Shown: one piece after another, positions 16,231-24,538 of the stretch
How the letters are laid out: each line of letters starts with the position of its first letter
How positions within the stretch are numbered: the first letter of the stretch is position 1
NCBI GenBank assembly: GCA_017461385.1
Contig: JAFTXZ010000011.1
Span: 62,001 to 126,000 of the forward strand
Reading direction: 5' to 3'
From: Clostridia bacterium
GTDB lineage: Bacteria > Bacillota > Clostridia > Oscillospirales > CAG-272
DNA length: 64,000 nucleotides
The notes under the pieces: model-generated
Database searches by the model: none
What the model was told of the DNA's origin: nothing
What the model saw: the letters and a program-made list of their open reading frames with translations, nothing else
Made by a program: the position numbers and the translations under genes

Positions 16231-19200
16231 TTATGAATCAATAGTAGAGATAGTAAGTGTAATTTCCTCAAGAACGTCAAGCAAGATTCTTACTGTGTCA
16301 AGTGAGGTGAATAGAGAAATGTTGTTCTCAATTGCAAGATGTCTGATTTGATAGCCGTCCTTCTTTCCTTGGTCTGTGTCAAGGTCGCTTGTGTTGATTA
16401 CGTAAGCAACGTGTCCCTGACGCATAGATTCTGGAATATCGCTGGAGCCTGAGCCAATCTTGCGCTTAACTCTTGTTCTGATGCCATTTTCCTTTAGGAA
16501 CTTTGCAGTGCCCTCAGTTGCTTCAATGTTGAAGCCAAGATTGTAGAAGCGACGGATTAAAGGAAGTGCCTCATCCTTATCGCTGTCAGCAACAGTTACC
16601 AAAACAGTACCGTAGTTTTGAACCTGCATACCAGATGCCTGAAGCGCCTTATAGAAAGCACGATTTAGTGTATCATCGTAGCCGATTGCCTCACCAGTTG
16701 ACTTCATTTCAGGAGATAGGTAAGCGTCAACGCCACTAATCTTCTTGTAGGAGAATACAGGAACCTTACAGTACCAACGCTTTTTCTCCTGTGGATATAG
16801 GTCAAATATGCCAAGCTCCTTTAGGCTCTTACCAAGGATAACCTCTGTGGCAATATCAGCAAGGGAGTAGCCTGTTGACTTGGAGAGGAATGGAACGGTT
16901 CTTGAGGAACGTGGGTTAACCTCAATAATATATACGTCGTCGTTTGAGTCAACGATAAACTGAATATTGAAAAGACCAACAATGCCAATACCAAGACCAA
17001 GCTTCTTTGAGTAGGTTAGAATCTTACCCTTAACCTTGTCGGAAATTGAGAAGGATGGATATACGGAAATAGAGTCGCCGGAGTGAACGCCAGTTCTTTC
17101 AACAAGCTCCATAATACCGGCAACAAATACGTCGTGTCCGTCGCAGATTGCGTCAACCTCAACCTCTTTACCTCTTATATAGTGGTCAACAAGCACAGGC
17201 TTATCAACGTCAATCTCAACGGCAGTTCTGAGGTAATGTCTTAATTGCTCCTCATTAGAAACTAACTGCATTGCACGACCGCCAAGAACGAATGAAGGAC
17301 GAACCAAAACAGGGTAGCCGACAAAGGAGGCAACCTTAACGCCGTCCTCAATGTTTGTAACAGCCTGACCCTTTGGCTGAGGAATGTTAAGCTCCTCAAG
17401 AATCTTTTCAAAGGTATCGCGGTTTTCAGCTCTGTCAATAGCCTGACAGTCAGTACCGATAAGCTTAACTCCACGCTCAAATAGAGGAGCAGCTAGGTTG
17501 ATAGCAGTCTGTCCACCAAGAGAAGCGATAACGCCGTCTGGCTTTTCAAACTCAATAACCTCCATAACGTCCTCAACGGTAAGTGGCTCAAAGTAGAGCT
17601 TGTCGGAGGTTGTGTAGTCGGTAGAAACTGTTTCTGGGTTGTTGTTAATGATAATAGCCTCGTAGCCACAATTTTTAATTGTTGTAACTGCGTGAACTGT
17701 GGAGTAGTCGAACTCAACGCCCTGACCGATACGAATAGGACCTGCGCCAAGCACGATAATCTTCTTTTTATCTGTATGAATGGACTCATTCTTTCCTTGA
17801 TATGAGGAGTAGAAGTATGGTGTGTAAGCGCCTACGTGAGCAGTATCAACCATCTTGAAGTTAGGAATAATTCCGTTCTCGTGACGGAAGTCGTAAACGC
17901 TTCTTTCGCTTGTGCCCCAAAGCTTAGCAATGTACTTATCGCTAAAGCCCATTTCCTTAGCCTCCTTAACAAGCGCCTTATCGTTAACGCTTGCGCTAAG
18001 AGCCTTTTCCATTTTAACAATCTTTTCAAAGGACTTTAGGAAGAACTCTGTAATCATAGTAATCTTGTGTAGCTCACCGGTTGTTACGCCACGACGGAGA
18101 AGCTCGCAAATGGCAAATGCATTATCATCGTGGAACTCGTTTATATATTCCTTAATTTTCTCAGTTGAAAGCTCGTCAAACTTAGCCATGTGTAGGTGGC
18201 AAACACCAATCTCAAGGCTTCTTGCAGACTTTAACAAGCACTCCTCTAGATTAGAGCCAATGCCCATACACTCACCGGTTGCCTTCATCTGTGTACCAAG
18301 CTTGTTTGGAACAGTTGTAAATTTATCAAATGGGAAGCGAGGGAACTTAGCAACGATATAGTCGAGATAAGGCTCAAAGGAAGCCTTTGTTCCAGCAACC
18401 TCAATTTCATCAAGAGTCATACCGAGAGCAACCTTTGCAGTAACTCTTGCAATTGGATATCCACTGGCCTTTGAAGCAAGGGCAGAGGAACGGGAAACTC
18501 TTGGGTTAACCTCAATTAGGTAATACTCGCTTGTTTCTGGATTGAGAGCAAATTGAACGTTACAGCCACCGGAAATCTTCAAGGCTCTGATTAGCTTGAT
18601 AGCACTATCGTTAAGCATCTTTAGGTCATGGTCGTTAAGTGTTAGGATAGGAGCAACAACAAGGGAGTCGCCTGTGTGAACACCAACAGGGTCAATGTTT
18701 TCCATACCGCAAATGGTGATTGCATTGTCCTCGCCGTCACGCATAACCTCAAATTCAATTTCCTTGTAGCCCTTAACGCTCTTTTCTACAAGCACCTGAT
18801 GAACAGGGGAAGCAGCCAAAGCGCCCTCAGCAAGCTCAACGTACTCCTCCATATTGTACGCAAAGCCACCGCCTGTACCACCAAGGGTAAATGCAGGACG
18901 CAAAACAACAGGGAAGCCAATCTTTTCGATAGCCTTCATTGCCTCGTCCATATTGTTAGCAATCTCGGAAGGAATTACAGGCTCACCAATTTCCTGACAA
19001 AGCTCCTTAAATAGCTCTCTGTCCTCAGCTCTTTCAATACTCTTAGAGCTTGTACCAAGTAGCTCAACGCCGTTTTCCTTCAAAATGCCCTTCTTTTCCA
19101 GTTGCATAGCAAGGTTAAGACCAGTCTGTCCACCGATACCGGGAACGATTGCATCTGGACGCTCATGACGAATAATCTTTGCTACGTATTCAAGTGTAAG

Positions 19201-19404
19201 AGGCTCCATATAAACCTTATCAGCGATAACTGTATCGGTCATAATTGTAGCAGGGTTAGAGTTTACAAGAATAACCTCGTAGCCCTCCTCCTTAAGTGCA
19301 AGACAAGCCTGTGTGCCTGCATAGTCGAACTCAGCGGCCTGACCGATAACGATAGGACCTGAGCCGATAATCATAACTCTTTTGATGTCTGTTCTTTTTG
19401 CCAT
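16231..19404 (-). CDS. carB: Carbamoyl-phosphate synthase large subunit
   Basis: This 1057-residue enzyme is full length. It has the duplicated ATP-grasp halves (about 1-400 and 546-930, each opening with a G-S/A-GPIxIGQ motif), the oligomerisation segment between them and a C-terminal allosteric domain from about 931 (TEGTAKFLKENGI). It makes carbamoyl phosphate from bicarbonate, ATP and ammonia that is normally supplied by CarA. ATG 19404 has GAGGAG seven bases upstream; the frame from 19419 is not needed. No carA is present next to it or elsewhere in the window, which is unusual for a pyr operon. The small subunit must be encoded elsewhere. Confidence 0.97.
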   Translation of the reverse strand: MAKRTDIKRVMIIGSGPIVIGQAAEFDYAGTQACLALKEEGYEVILVNSNPATIMTDTVIADKVYMEPLTLEYVAKIIRHERPDAIVPGIGGQTGLNLAMQLEKKGILKENGVELLGTSSKSIERAEDRELFKELCQEIGEPVIPSEIANNMDEAMKAIEKIGFPVVLRPAFTLGGTGGGFAYNMEEYVELAEGALAASPVHQVLVEKSVKGYKEIEFEVMRDGEDNAITICGMENIDPVGVHTGDSLVVAPILTLNDHDLKMLNDSAIKLIRALKISGGCNVQFALNPETSEYYLIEVNPRVSRSSALASKASGYPIARVTAKVALGMTLDEIEVAGTKASFEPYLDYIVAKFPRFPFDKFTTVPNKLGTQMKATGECMGIGSNLEECLLKSARSLEIGVCHLHMAKFDELSTEKIKEYINEFHDDNAFAICELLRRGVTTGELHKITMITEFFLKSFEKIVKMEKALSASVNDKALVKEAKEMGFSDKYIAKLWGTSERSVYDFRHENGIIPNFKMVDTAHVGAYTPYFYSSYQGKNESIHTDKKKIIVLGAGPIRIGQGVEFDYSTVHAVTTIKNCGYEAIIINNNPETVSTDYTTSDKLYFEPLTVEDVMEVIEFEKPDGVIASLGGQTAINLAAPLFERGVKLIGTDCQAIDRAENRDTFEKILEELNIPQPKGQAVTNIEDGVKVASFVGYPVLVRPSFVLGGRAMQLVSNEEQLRHYLRTAVEIDVDKPVLVDHYIRGKEVEVDAICDGHDVFVAGIMELVERTGVHSGDSISVYPSFSISDKVKGKILTYSKKLGLGIGIVGLFNIQFIVDSNDDVYIIEVNPRSSRTVPFLSKSTGYSLADIATEVILGKSLKELGIFDLYPQEKKRWYCKVPVFSYKKISGVDAYLSPEMKSTGEAIGYDDTLNRAFYKALQASGMQVQNYGTVLVTVADSDKDEALPLIRRFYNLGFNIEATEGTAKFLKENGIRTRVKRKIGSGSSDIPESMRQGHVAYVINTSDLDTDQGKKDGYQIRHLAIENNISLFTSLDTVRILLDVLEEITLTISTIDS

Positions 19405-19427
19405 TTTACTTCTCCTCAATTTATATC

Positions 19428-20627
19428 TTAATTTTCAAACGTAATTAATTTTCCGTCCTTGACGGTGCCTAAGCATTTACCGTAAAGCTCACAGCCCTCA
19501 AAGGGAGTAGCCCTACCCATTGACCTAAACCTCTGTGGGTCAACGGTGTATTTTGCACCTAGGTCAAATACTGTAAAGGAATTACCAAGCTCAATACCAA
19601 ATCTTGCACGTGGATTGTAGCACATTAAATCAAGTAGCCTGTCCATTGTAATAACGCCTGTTTTAACAAGGTGAGTGTACATTACTGAAAAGGCAGTTTC
19701 AAGCCCTACAACACCCATATTGCTTCCTGCAAGCCCCTTGGACTTTTCCTCGGCGCTGTGTGGTGCGTGGTCAGTAGCTATCATATCAATGGTGCCGTCC
19801 CTTATACCCTCAATAAGTGCAAGCCTGTCAGCCTCGCTTCTTATAGGAGGATTCATCTTGAATCGACCCTCGTCCTTTAGGTCCATATCATTAAATACCA
19901 GATAGTGAGGCGCAGTTTCGCAGGTTATATCGACTCCGTCACGCTTCGCCTGTCTTATCAGCTCAACGCTTTCCTTAGTGGAAATGTGGCAAACGTGGTA
20001 TTTACAGCCTGTTTTCTTAGCAAGCTCAATATCTCTTTTGATTTGTCCCCATTCACTCTCGCTACAAATACCCTTCATTCCGTGTATTCTTGCAAACTCT
20101 CCGTCGTGAATGTAGCCACCCTTAAGTAGGTCGTTTATTTCGCAGTGAGCGACTATAATCTTGCCAAGCGCCTTGGCTTTTCTCATAGCGCACTCCATCA
20201 TCTCATCACTCTGCACACCTCGTCCATCGTCAGAGTAGGCAATGCATAAATCTCTCATGCCCTCAAGGTCGGAAAGACATTCGCCCCTTTGCCCAACGGT
20301 TATAGAGCCATAAGGGTAAACGCCGATTTTTGCGTCCCTTTCGATAATATCAAGCTGAGCCTTAAGCGATTCCACAGAATCAGGCACAGGATTCAGGTTA
20401 GGCATAGTGCAAACGTCTGTGTAGCCACCGTTAGCCCCAGCCTCAGAGCCTGTCTTAATGGTCTCTTTATAAGAAAAACCCGGCTCTCTGAAGTGAACGT
20501 GCACATCACAAAATCCGGGTAGAATAGCTATATTATCAATGGAAAGAGGGGAATTTGAAAAAGAAGTGCCCTTCAAAACAGCACCAACAAGCTTTTCATC
20601 AACTGTAAATCTTGTAAATTGTTTCAT
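19428..20627 (-). CDS. pyrC: Dihydroorotase
   Basis: This 399-residue amidohydrolase closes carbamoyl aspartate to dihydroorotate. The metal motif DVHVHFREPG is near residue 47. GGYTDVCTMPN is the substrate-binding signature, and CHISTKESV, ITCETAPHYL and MIATDHAPHS supply the remaining His and Asp ligands. It is the long, class I (Bacillus-type) form. ATG 20627 follows GGAG and is preferred over the frame from 20654. It is the first gene after the attenuator. Confidence 0.95.
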   Translation of the reverse strand: MKQFTRFTVDEKLVGAVLKGTSFSNSPLSIDNIAILPGFCDVHVHFREPGFSYKETIKTGSEAGANGGYTDVCTMPNLNPVPDSVESLKAQLDIIERDAKIGVYPYGSITVGQRGECLSDLEGMRDLCIAYSDDGRGVQSDEMMECAMRKAKALGKIIVAHCEINDLLKGGYIHDGEFARIHGMKGICSESEWGQIKRDIELAKKTGCKYHVCHISTKESVELIRQAKRDGVDITCETAPHYLVFNDMDLKDEGRFKMNPPIRSEADRLALIEGIRDGTIDMIATDHAPHSAEEKSKGLAGSNMGVVGLETAFSVMYTHLVKTGVITMDRLLDLMCYNPRARFGIELGNSFTVFDLGAKYTVDPQRFRSMGRATPFEGCELYGKCLGTVKDGKLITFEN

Positions 20628-20668
20628 TTTCCGTATCTCCTTATATTTTTTCAATCCTTAAAAATGCA

Positions 20669-20822
20669 ATAAAAAAATCTTGTCCCACGACAAGATTCGC
20701 AAAACCCCTAGGCGCAATAGACCCAAAAATAGCAGGGCAAAAAATATCACAAATCTTGTCGATATCTCTGTATCGACCTTAAAGATCGTTAATATTATAG
20801 CAAAAACATAGTCATTTGTCAA
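20669..20822 (-). promoter_or_regulatory. pyr operon promoter and PyrR-type transcription attenuator
   Basis: Minus strand: TTGACA (20822-20817), a 17-base spacer and TATAAT (20799-20794). The leader then has the hairpin GTCGATACAGAGATATCGAC (20777-20758), whose hexaloop CAGAGA fits the CNGNGA loop known for PyrR binding sites. CGACAAGATT (20761-20752) can pair over 10 bases with AATCTTGTCG (20697-20688) as antiterminator. The latter is also the 5' arm of a terminator (20697-20689 with 20684-20676) ending in T7. PyrR bound to UMP should hold the first hairpin, blocking the antiterminator and stopping transcription. pyrR itself is not in the window. Confidence 0.85.
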
Positions 20823-20866
20823 TATGATTTTTCAAAGTTTTCATAAAATATATATGTGCGTGTAGA

Positions 20867-20895
20867 TTGACAACAACCTTGACTTATGATAAAAT
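20867..20895 (+). promoter_or_regulatory. Promoter of the MORN genes
   Basis: TTGACA (20867-20872), a 17-base spacer and TAAAAT (20890-20895), 30 bases before the first MORN gene. It is divergent from the pyr promoter. Confidence 0.7.
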
Positions 20896-20925
20896 AAGCG
20901 TAGACTGACGCAGAGGGGGAGAAAA

Positions 20926-22797
20926 ATGGCACAATATCAAAGAAAAATCTTTCCCAATGGAAGTGTGTACGTAGGGGAAATGGAAAACGGACAAATGCAC
21001 GGCAATGGAACCCTCACTTATCTTGACGGCACCGTGCTAAAGGGCGAATTCAAATTTGACACCCCAAACGGATATATTGTATGCACCTGGGCAGACGGCT
21101 CAGTGTTTAAGGGCGAATATCTTGATGGCGAGCCACAGGGCTTTGGGGAAATGGTAAGCTCTGACGGAACAAAATATAAGGGCAATTATAAGAACGGACT
21201 TTTTGACGGCTACGGAGAAATGTATTATCCAAACGGCGTTGTCTATAAGGGCTACTTTGACAGTGGAATTCCCTCCAGTGACGGCTATCTTTTGCTGCCC
21301 GACGGCAGACGCATAAGCGGTGGCTCTGGCAAAAGCTGTATCACCTATGAGGACGGTAGCGTTTATGAGGGTGAGGTTAAAAACGGCAAGGCAAATGGCT
21401 TTGGAGTTTTGGAATCACCAAACGGCTCCTTATATGAGGGTAAATTTGTAGACGATAAAAAATGCGGTAAGGGTAAGCTTACTTATCAGCAGGGTGAAAG
21501 CCACGAGGGAGAGTTCAAGGACGACAAGCTAAACGGCTATGGAGTCAGTTATTTCTCAAACGGTGATAAATACGAGGGCTTCTTCAAGAATGATAAAAAG
21601 CACGGGTACGGAAAATATACCTATAAGTCAGGTGCCTCTTACGAGGGAAGCTATAACGAGGGCGTTAAGCACGGCTTCGGAGTAGAGATCTACAACGACG
21701 GAGAAAAATACGTGGGCTATTTCGCAAACGGCGAAAAGGACGGCTTCGGTCAATATTTTGGAAGACTAAGCACCTATACAGGCGCCTACCACGCAGGCAG
21801 ACGAGAGGGCTTTGGAAGAATAGAATACGCAAGGGGAGATCGCTTTGAGGGCGAGTTTCTCGGTGGAGTCAAGCACGGCTATGGTGAGGCGTATTTTGCA
21901 AATGGCTGTTACCATAAGGGCGAGTACAGAAACGGACTTCCAAATGGAATTGGCGAGGAATATTTTCCAAAGGGTGGCACCTACCACGGTCAATATAAGG
22001 ATGGCAAGCGACAGGGCTACGGCACCTTTAGCTACGTTACAGGCACGTTTTACGAGGGAGACTTCGTTGACAACCATTGGAACGGCAAGGGTAAGATAAG
22101 ATACAAAAGCGGAGCTACCTATGAGGGTGAGCTAAAGGACGACCTGTATCACGGCTATGGAAAATACACAAGCCCCAAGGGTGATATTTTTGAGGGCTGG
22201 TATGAGGAAGGCAAGCGACAGGGACACGGCAAGGAAATCTTTGCAGACGGTGGAAGCTTTGAGGGGGAATTCGCGGATGACCGACGCAGTGGCTTTGGCA
22301 TCTATAAATACTCAAGCGGATCGGTGCACGTAGGCGAATACAAGAGAGGCTTACGACACGGTAAGGGAAAAATCACGTTTCCTGACGGCGCTTATTATGA
22401 GGGCGACTTTGAATTTGACTTCTACGAGGGCAAGGGAGCTTTTCGTTACTCAAATGGAAATACCTACGAGGGAGATTTTTCAAAAAATCAACGTAACGGC
22501 TATGGCAAGGCCACCTATGCAGACGGAAGCACCTACGAGGGCGAATATAAAAATGATAAATGCCACGGCTTTGGCAAATATACCTACGGAGAGGGCGCCT
22601 ATTACGAGGGCGAGTACAAGGACGGAGAGCGCTGTGGCACTGGTAAGCAAAGGCTCTTAAACGGCGATTATTACGAGGGTGAATTTAAGCACAATCGCTT
22701 TGATGGCTATGGAAAATTTATTTATAAGGAAACAGGCAAGGTGCTGGACGGCTTTTGGATGCTGGGCAAGTATCTTGGCGATAAAAAGGGAGAATAG
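20926..22797 (+). CDS. Large MORN-repeat protein
   Basis: This 623-residue protein is built almost wholly of about 25 MORN repeats in a strict 23-residue period (pattern YEGEFKNGxxHGYGKYTYxxGxx). No signal peptide, transmembrane helix or extra catalytic domain is seen, so it should be a cytoplasmic solenoid beta-sheet rod of great length. MORN arrays in other proteins bind lipids or act as scaffolds; the bacterial role is mostly unknown. One repeat near residues 105-140 is irregular (LLPDGRRISGGSGKSC). The start has GGGGGAG four bases upstream. A second, short MORN gene starts two bases after the stop. Confidence 0.9.
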   Translation: MAQYQRKIFPNGSVYVGEMENGQMHGNGTLTYLDGTVLKGEFKFDTPNGYIVCTWADGSVFKGEYLDGEPQGFGEMVSSDGTKYKGNYKNGLFDGYGEMYYPNGVVYKGYFDSGIPSSDGYLLLPDGRRISGGSGKSCITYEDGSVYEGEVKNGKANGFGVLESPNGSLYEGKFVDDKKCGKGKLTYQQGESHEGEFKDDKLNGYGVSYFSNGDKYEGFFKNDKKHGYGKYTYKSGASYEGSYNEGVKHGFGVEIYNDGEKYVGYFANGEKDGFGQYFGRLSTYTGAYHAGRREGFGRIEYARGDRFEGEFLGGVKHGYGEAYFANGCYHKGEYRNGLPNGIGEEYFPKGGTYHGQYKDGKRQGYGTFSYVTGTFYEGDFVDNHWNGKGKIRYKSGATYEGELKDDLYHGYGKYTSPKGDIFEGWYEEGKRQGHGKEIFADGGSFEGEFADDRRSGFGIYKYSSGSVHVGEYKRGLRHGKGKITFPDGAYYEGDFEFDFYEGKGAFRYSNGNTYEGDFSKNQRNGYGKATYADGSTYEGEYKNDKCHGFGKYTYGEGAYYEGEYKDGERCGTGKQRLLNGDYYEGEFKHNRFDGYGKFIYKETGKVLDGFWMLGKYLGDKKGE

Positions 22798-22799
22798 AG

Positions 22800-23237
22800 A
22801 TGAAGGGCTACAATGAAAAAATAGAATATCCAAACGGCAATACCTATTGGGGAGATACCTTAAGGGGAATACCTGACGGAGAGGGGATTTTGTACGACGC
22901 CCAACAACGAGTAATATATGAGGGTCAATGGAAGAAGGGCGAATACCACGGAAACGGAATTTGCACTAATCTTGACGGAGATACCTACGAGGGCGAGTGG
23001 AAAAACGGACAAAGAAATGGCAGAGGAAGAATGAAGTATGCAAATGGAAGCCTCTACATTGGTGAGTTTAAGAATAATGTAAAATGTGGAAGTGGTATGC
23101 TGATTTACGCAAACGGCGATAGCTATGAGGGTGGCTTCAAAAACGATTTGCCAAATGGCATCGGAACTCTTTTGCGAGCAAATGGCGGAGAGAAAAAGGG
23201 CGTATGGAAGGACGGCAAGCTAGCCCTTGGAAAGTAA
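22800..23237 (+). CDS. Small MORN-repeat protein
   Basis: This 145-residue protein has about five 23-residue MORN repeats with YEGEWKNGQRNGRGRMKYANGSL as the best example. The N-terminus KGYNEKIEYPNGNTYWGD begins in mid-pattern, as in the larger neighbour. It starts two bases after the larger gene stops and uses a GGGAG site within that gene's last codons, so the two are co-translated. It may cap or extend the same scaffold. No signal peptide is seen. Confidence 0.85.
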   Translation: MKGYNEKIEYPNGNTYWGDTLRGIPDGEGILYDAQQRVIYEGQWKKGEYHGNGICTNLDGDTYEGEWKNGQRNGRGRMKYANGSLYIGEFKNNVKCGSGMLIYANGDSYEGGFKNDLPNGIGTLLRANGGEKKGVWKDGKLALGK

Positions 23238-23257
23238 TCCAATCAAGACCCAAAGCA

Positions 23258-23392
23258 CAAAAAATCGGCAAGCCTTTTAACACGGTAAGTCAAGCTTTTT
23301 TAGCACATAAGGTGAGCTTTTTAACACGGCAGGGCAAGCTTTTTAACACGGCAAAGGTAAGCTATTTTCCGTTTCAAACAAAGCAAGCAAGG
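23258..23392 (+). repeat. AACACGG repeat element, four-unit copy
   Basis: Directly after the small MORN gene, the unit GGCAAGCTTTTTAACACGG occurs about four times with small changes. It opens with AAAAATCGGCAAGCC and closes with GTAAGCTATTTTCCGTTTC. A one-unit copy with the same opening and a similar closing sequence lies at 60357-60415, also directly after a stop codon. Confidence 0.7.
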
Positions 23393-23533
23393 CTAAACGA
23401 CAAACTATCACAAATTTGCTCAAAAAGTCGAAAAATTCACAATTTATTGTGCATTTTATCAAATCAAAGCTTAAAAATGCTGAATAAAACGAAATTTTTT
23501 GTGCAACAATATTAAAAAATTGTTGACATATCA

Positions 23534-23562
23534 TTGACAAATAATGGTAACTATGTTACAAT
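23534..23562 (+). promoter_or_regulatory. Promoter of the MGS-like gene
   Basis: TTGACA (23534-23539), a 17-base spacer and TACAAT (23557-23562). A second TTGACA at 23523-23528 lies just upstream. Confidence 0.7.
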
Positions 23563-23598
23563 ATATAAGAAGCATTAAGCTATTAGGGGGTGTTACTC

Positions 23599-24054
23599 TT
23601 GGAAATTGCAATCATTGCAGATGATACTAAAAAGGAGCTAATTACACAGTTCTGTATTGCGTACTGTGGTATTTTAAGTAAGCATTCTATTTGCGCCACA
23701 AGCACAACTGGCTCATATATTTCCGAAGCAACAGGCTTAAAGATAGAAAAGCTCTTGTCAGGTGAGCTTGGTGGAGAACAGCAAATCGCCTCAAGAATTT
23801 CCTTCGATGAAATTGATATTCTTTTCTACTTCCGTCCAACTACCCCACAAAACGACCTAATGTATAATAAGCACTATGCAGTTGAGCAGAATCTGCTTAG
23901 ACTATGCGACGTGCACAACGTTTTGCTTGCAACAAACATTGCAACAGCAGAAACAATTGTAACAGCGCTTGAGCGTGGCGACCTTGACTATCGTGAGATT
24001 ATCAATCCTCGCTCTGAATACAACCTACGCAAGAAAAGAGAAAACAGATACTAA
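23599..24054 (+). CDS. Methylglyoxal synthase homologue with altered active site
   Basis: This 151-residue protein aligns without gaps to the first half of bacterial methylglyoxal synthases (MEIAIIADDTKKELITQF, ATSTTG, EATGL, LSGELGGEQQ) and again at LLRLCDVHNVLLATNIATAE. However, residues that serve phosphate binding and catalysis in MgsA differ: AHD is ADD at 7-9, TGTTG is TSTTG, the catalytic Asp of GGDQQ is Glu60, FFRDP has become FYFRP and the HEPDV segment is replaced. It also has a basic tail (NLRKKRENRY). The TTG start at 23599 has GGGGG eight bases upstream; the frame from GTG 23590 adds three residues. It may have lost or changed the dihydroxyacetone-phosphate reaction and act as a sensor or moonlighting protein. 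Confidence 0.75.
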   Translation: MEIAIIADDTKKELITQFCIAYCGILSKHSICATSTTGSYISEATGLKIEKLLSGELGGEQQIASRISFDEIDILFYFRPTTPQNDLMYNKHYAVEQNLLRLCDVHNVLLATNIATAETIVTALERGDLDYREIINPRSEYNLRKKRENRY

Positions 24055-24095
24055 AAAACAGATATCAAAAACAGATATCAAAAACAGATATTAAG
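24045..24095 (+). repeat. Short tandem repeat AAAAACAGATATC
   Basis: Three to four copies of a 14-base unit around AAAACAGATAT(C) run from the last codons of the MGS-like gene into the intergenic region. Confidence 0.7.
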
Positions 24096-24099
24096 ACAA

Positions 24100-24128
24100 A
24101 AGTGCTTGGATAATCCAAGCACTTTTTT
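24100..24128 (+). terminator. Terminator after the MGS-like gene
   Basis: An 11-bp perfect stem AAGTGCTTGGA/TCCAAGCACTT (24100-24110 with 24114-24124) with loop TAA ends in T6. Confidence 0.85.
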
Positions 24129-24235
24129 ACATACAACGCCTAATTACAAGTTAATTTCCGTACACACTTCAAAGCATAAGCACCTTGTATACAATTTGTT
24201 GAGCAATTTCTCATTTTTGTAGAGACAATTCTCAA

Positions 24236-24450
24236 AAAAGTCAACGCAGAGTCAACTCAGAGTAGTCAACCGTCAACTCAGAGTAGACAAAAGTAAACGG
24301 AAAGTAGTCAACCGTCAACTAAGAGTAGTCAATCGTCAACTAAAAGTAGTCAACCGTCAACTATTTGTTGACAAAATTGTGTTTTACACACTAATATTTC
24401 TGAAAAGCAAAAAAACCAATGTACCAAAAATGGTACATTGGAGCCCTTTT
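24236..24450 (+). repeat. Composite repeat: GTCAAC tandem array plus TGTACC palindrome, copy 1
   Basis: From 24240 to 24372, about five 21-base units of the type AGTAGTCAACCGTCAACTAAG run head to tail, with variants such as GTAGACAAAAGTAAACGGAA. About 45 bases further on, at 24418-24441, is the palindrome CAATGTACCA-AAAA-TGGTACATTG followed by GAGCCC and T7. The same two parts occur in the same relative order but inverted at 43512-43775. Confidence 0.8.
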
Positions 24451-24538
24451 TTTATAAAACTATATTGAGCCAAGCGCTTGTATATCACCAATTTCAAAAA
24501 CTGTGTATCATTGAGAAAGAGAATACAACTTATAGTGA

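Noticed and set aside
24236..24372. GTCAAC tandem units as a possible CRISPR array
   Set aside because: Units are contiguous at about 21 bases with no unique spacers and no cas genes nearby.
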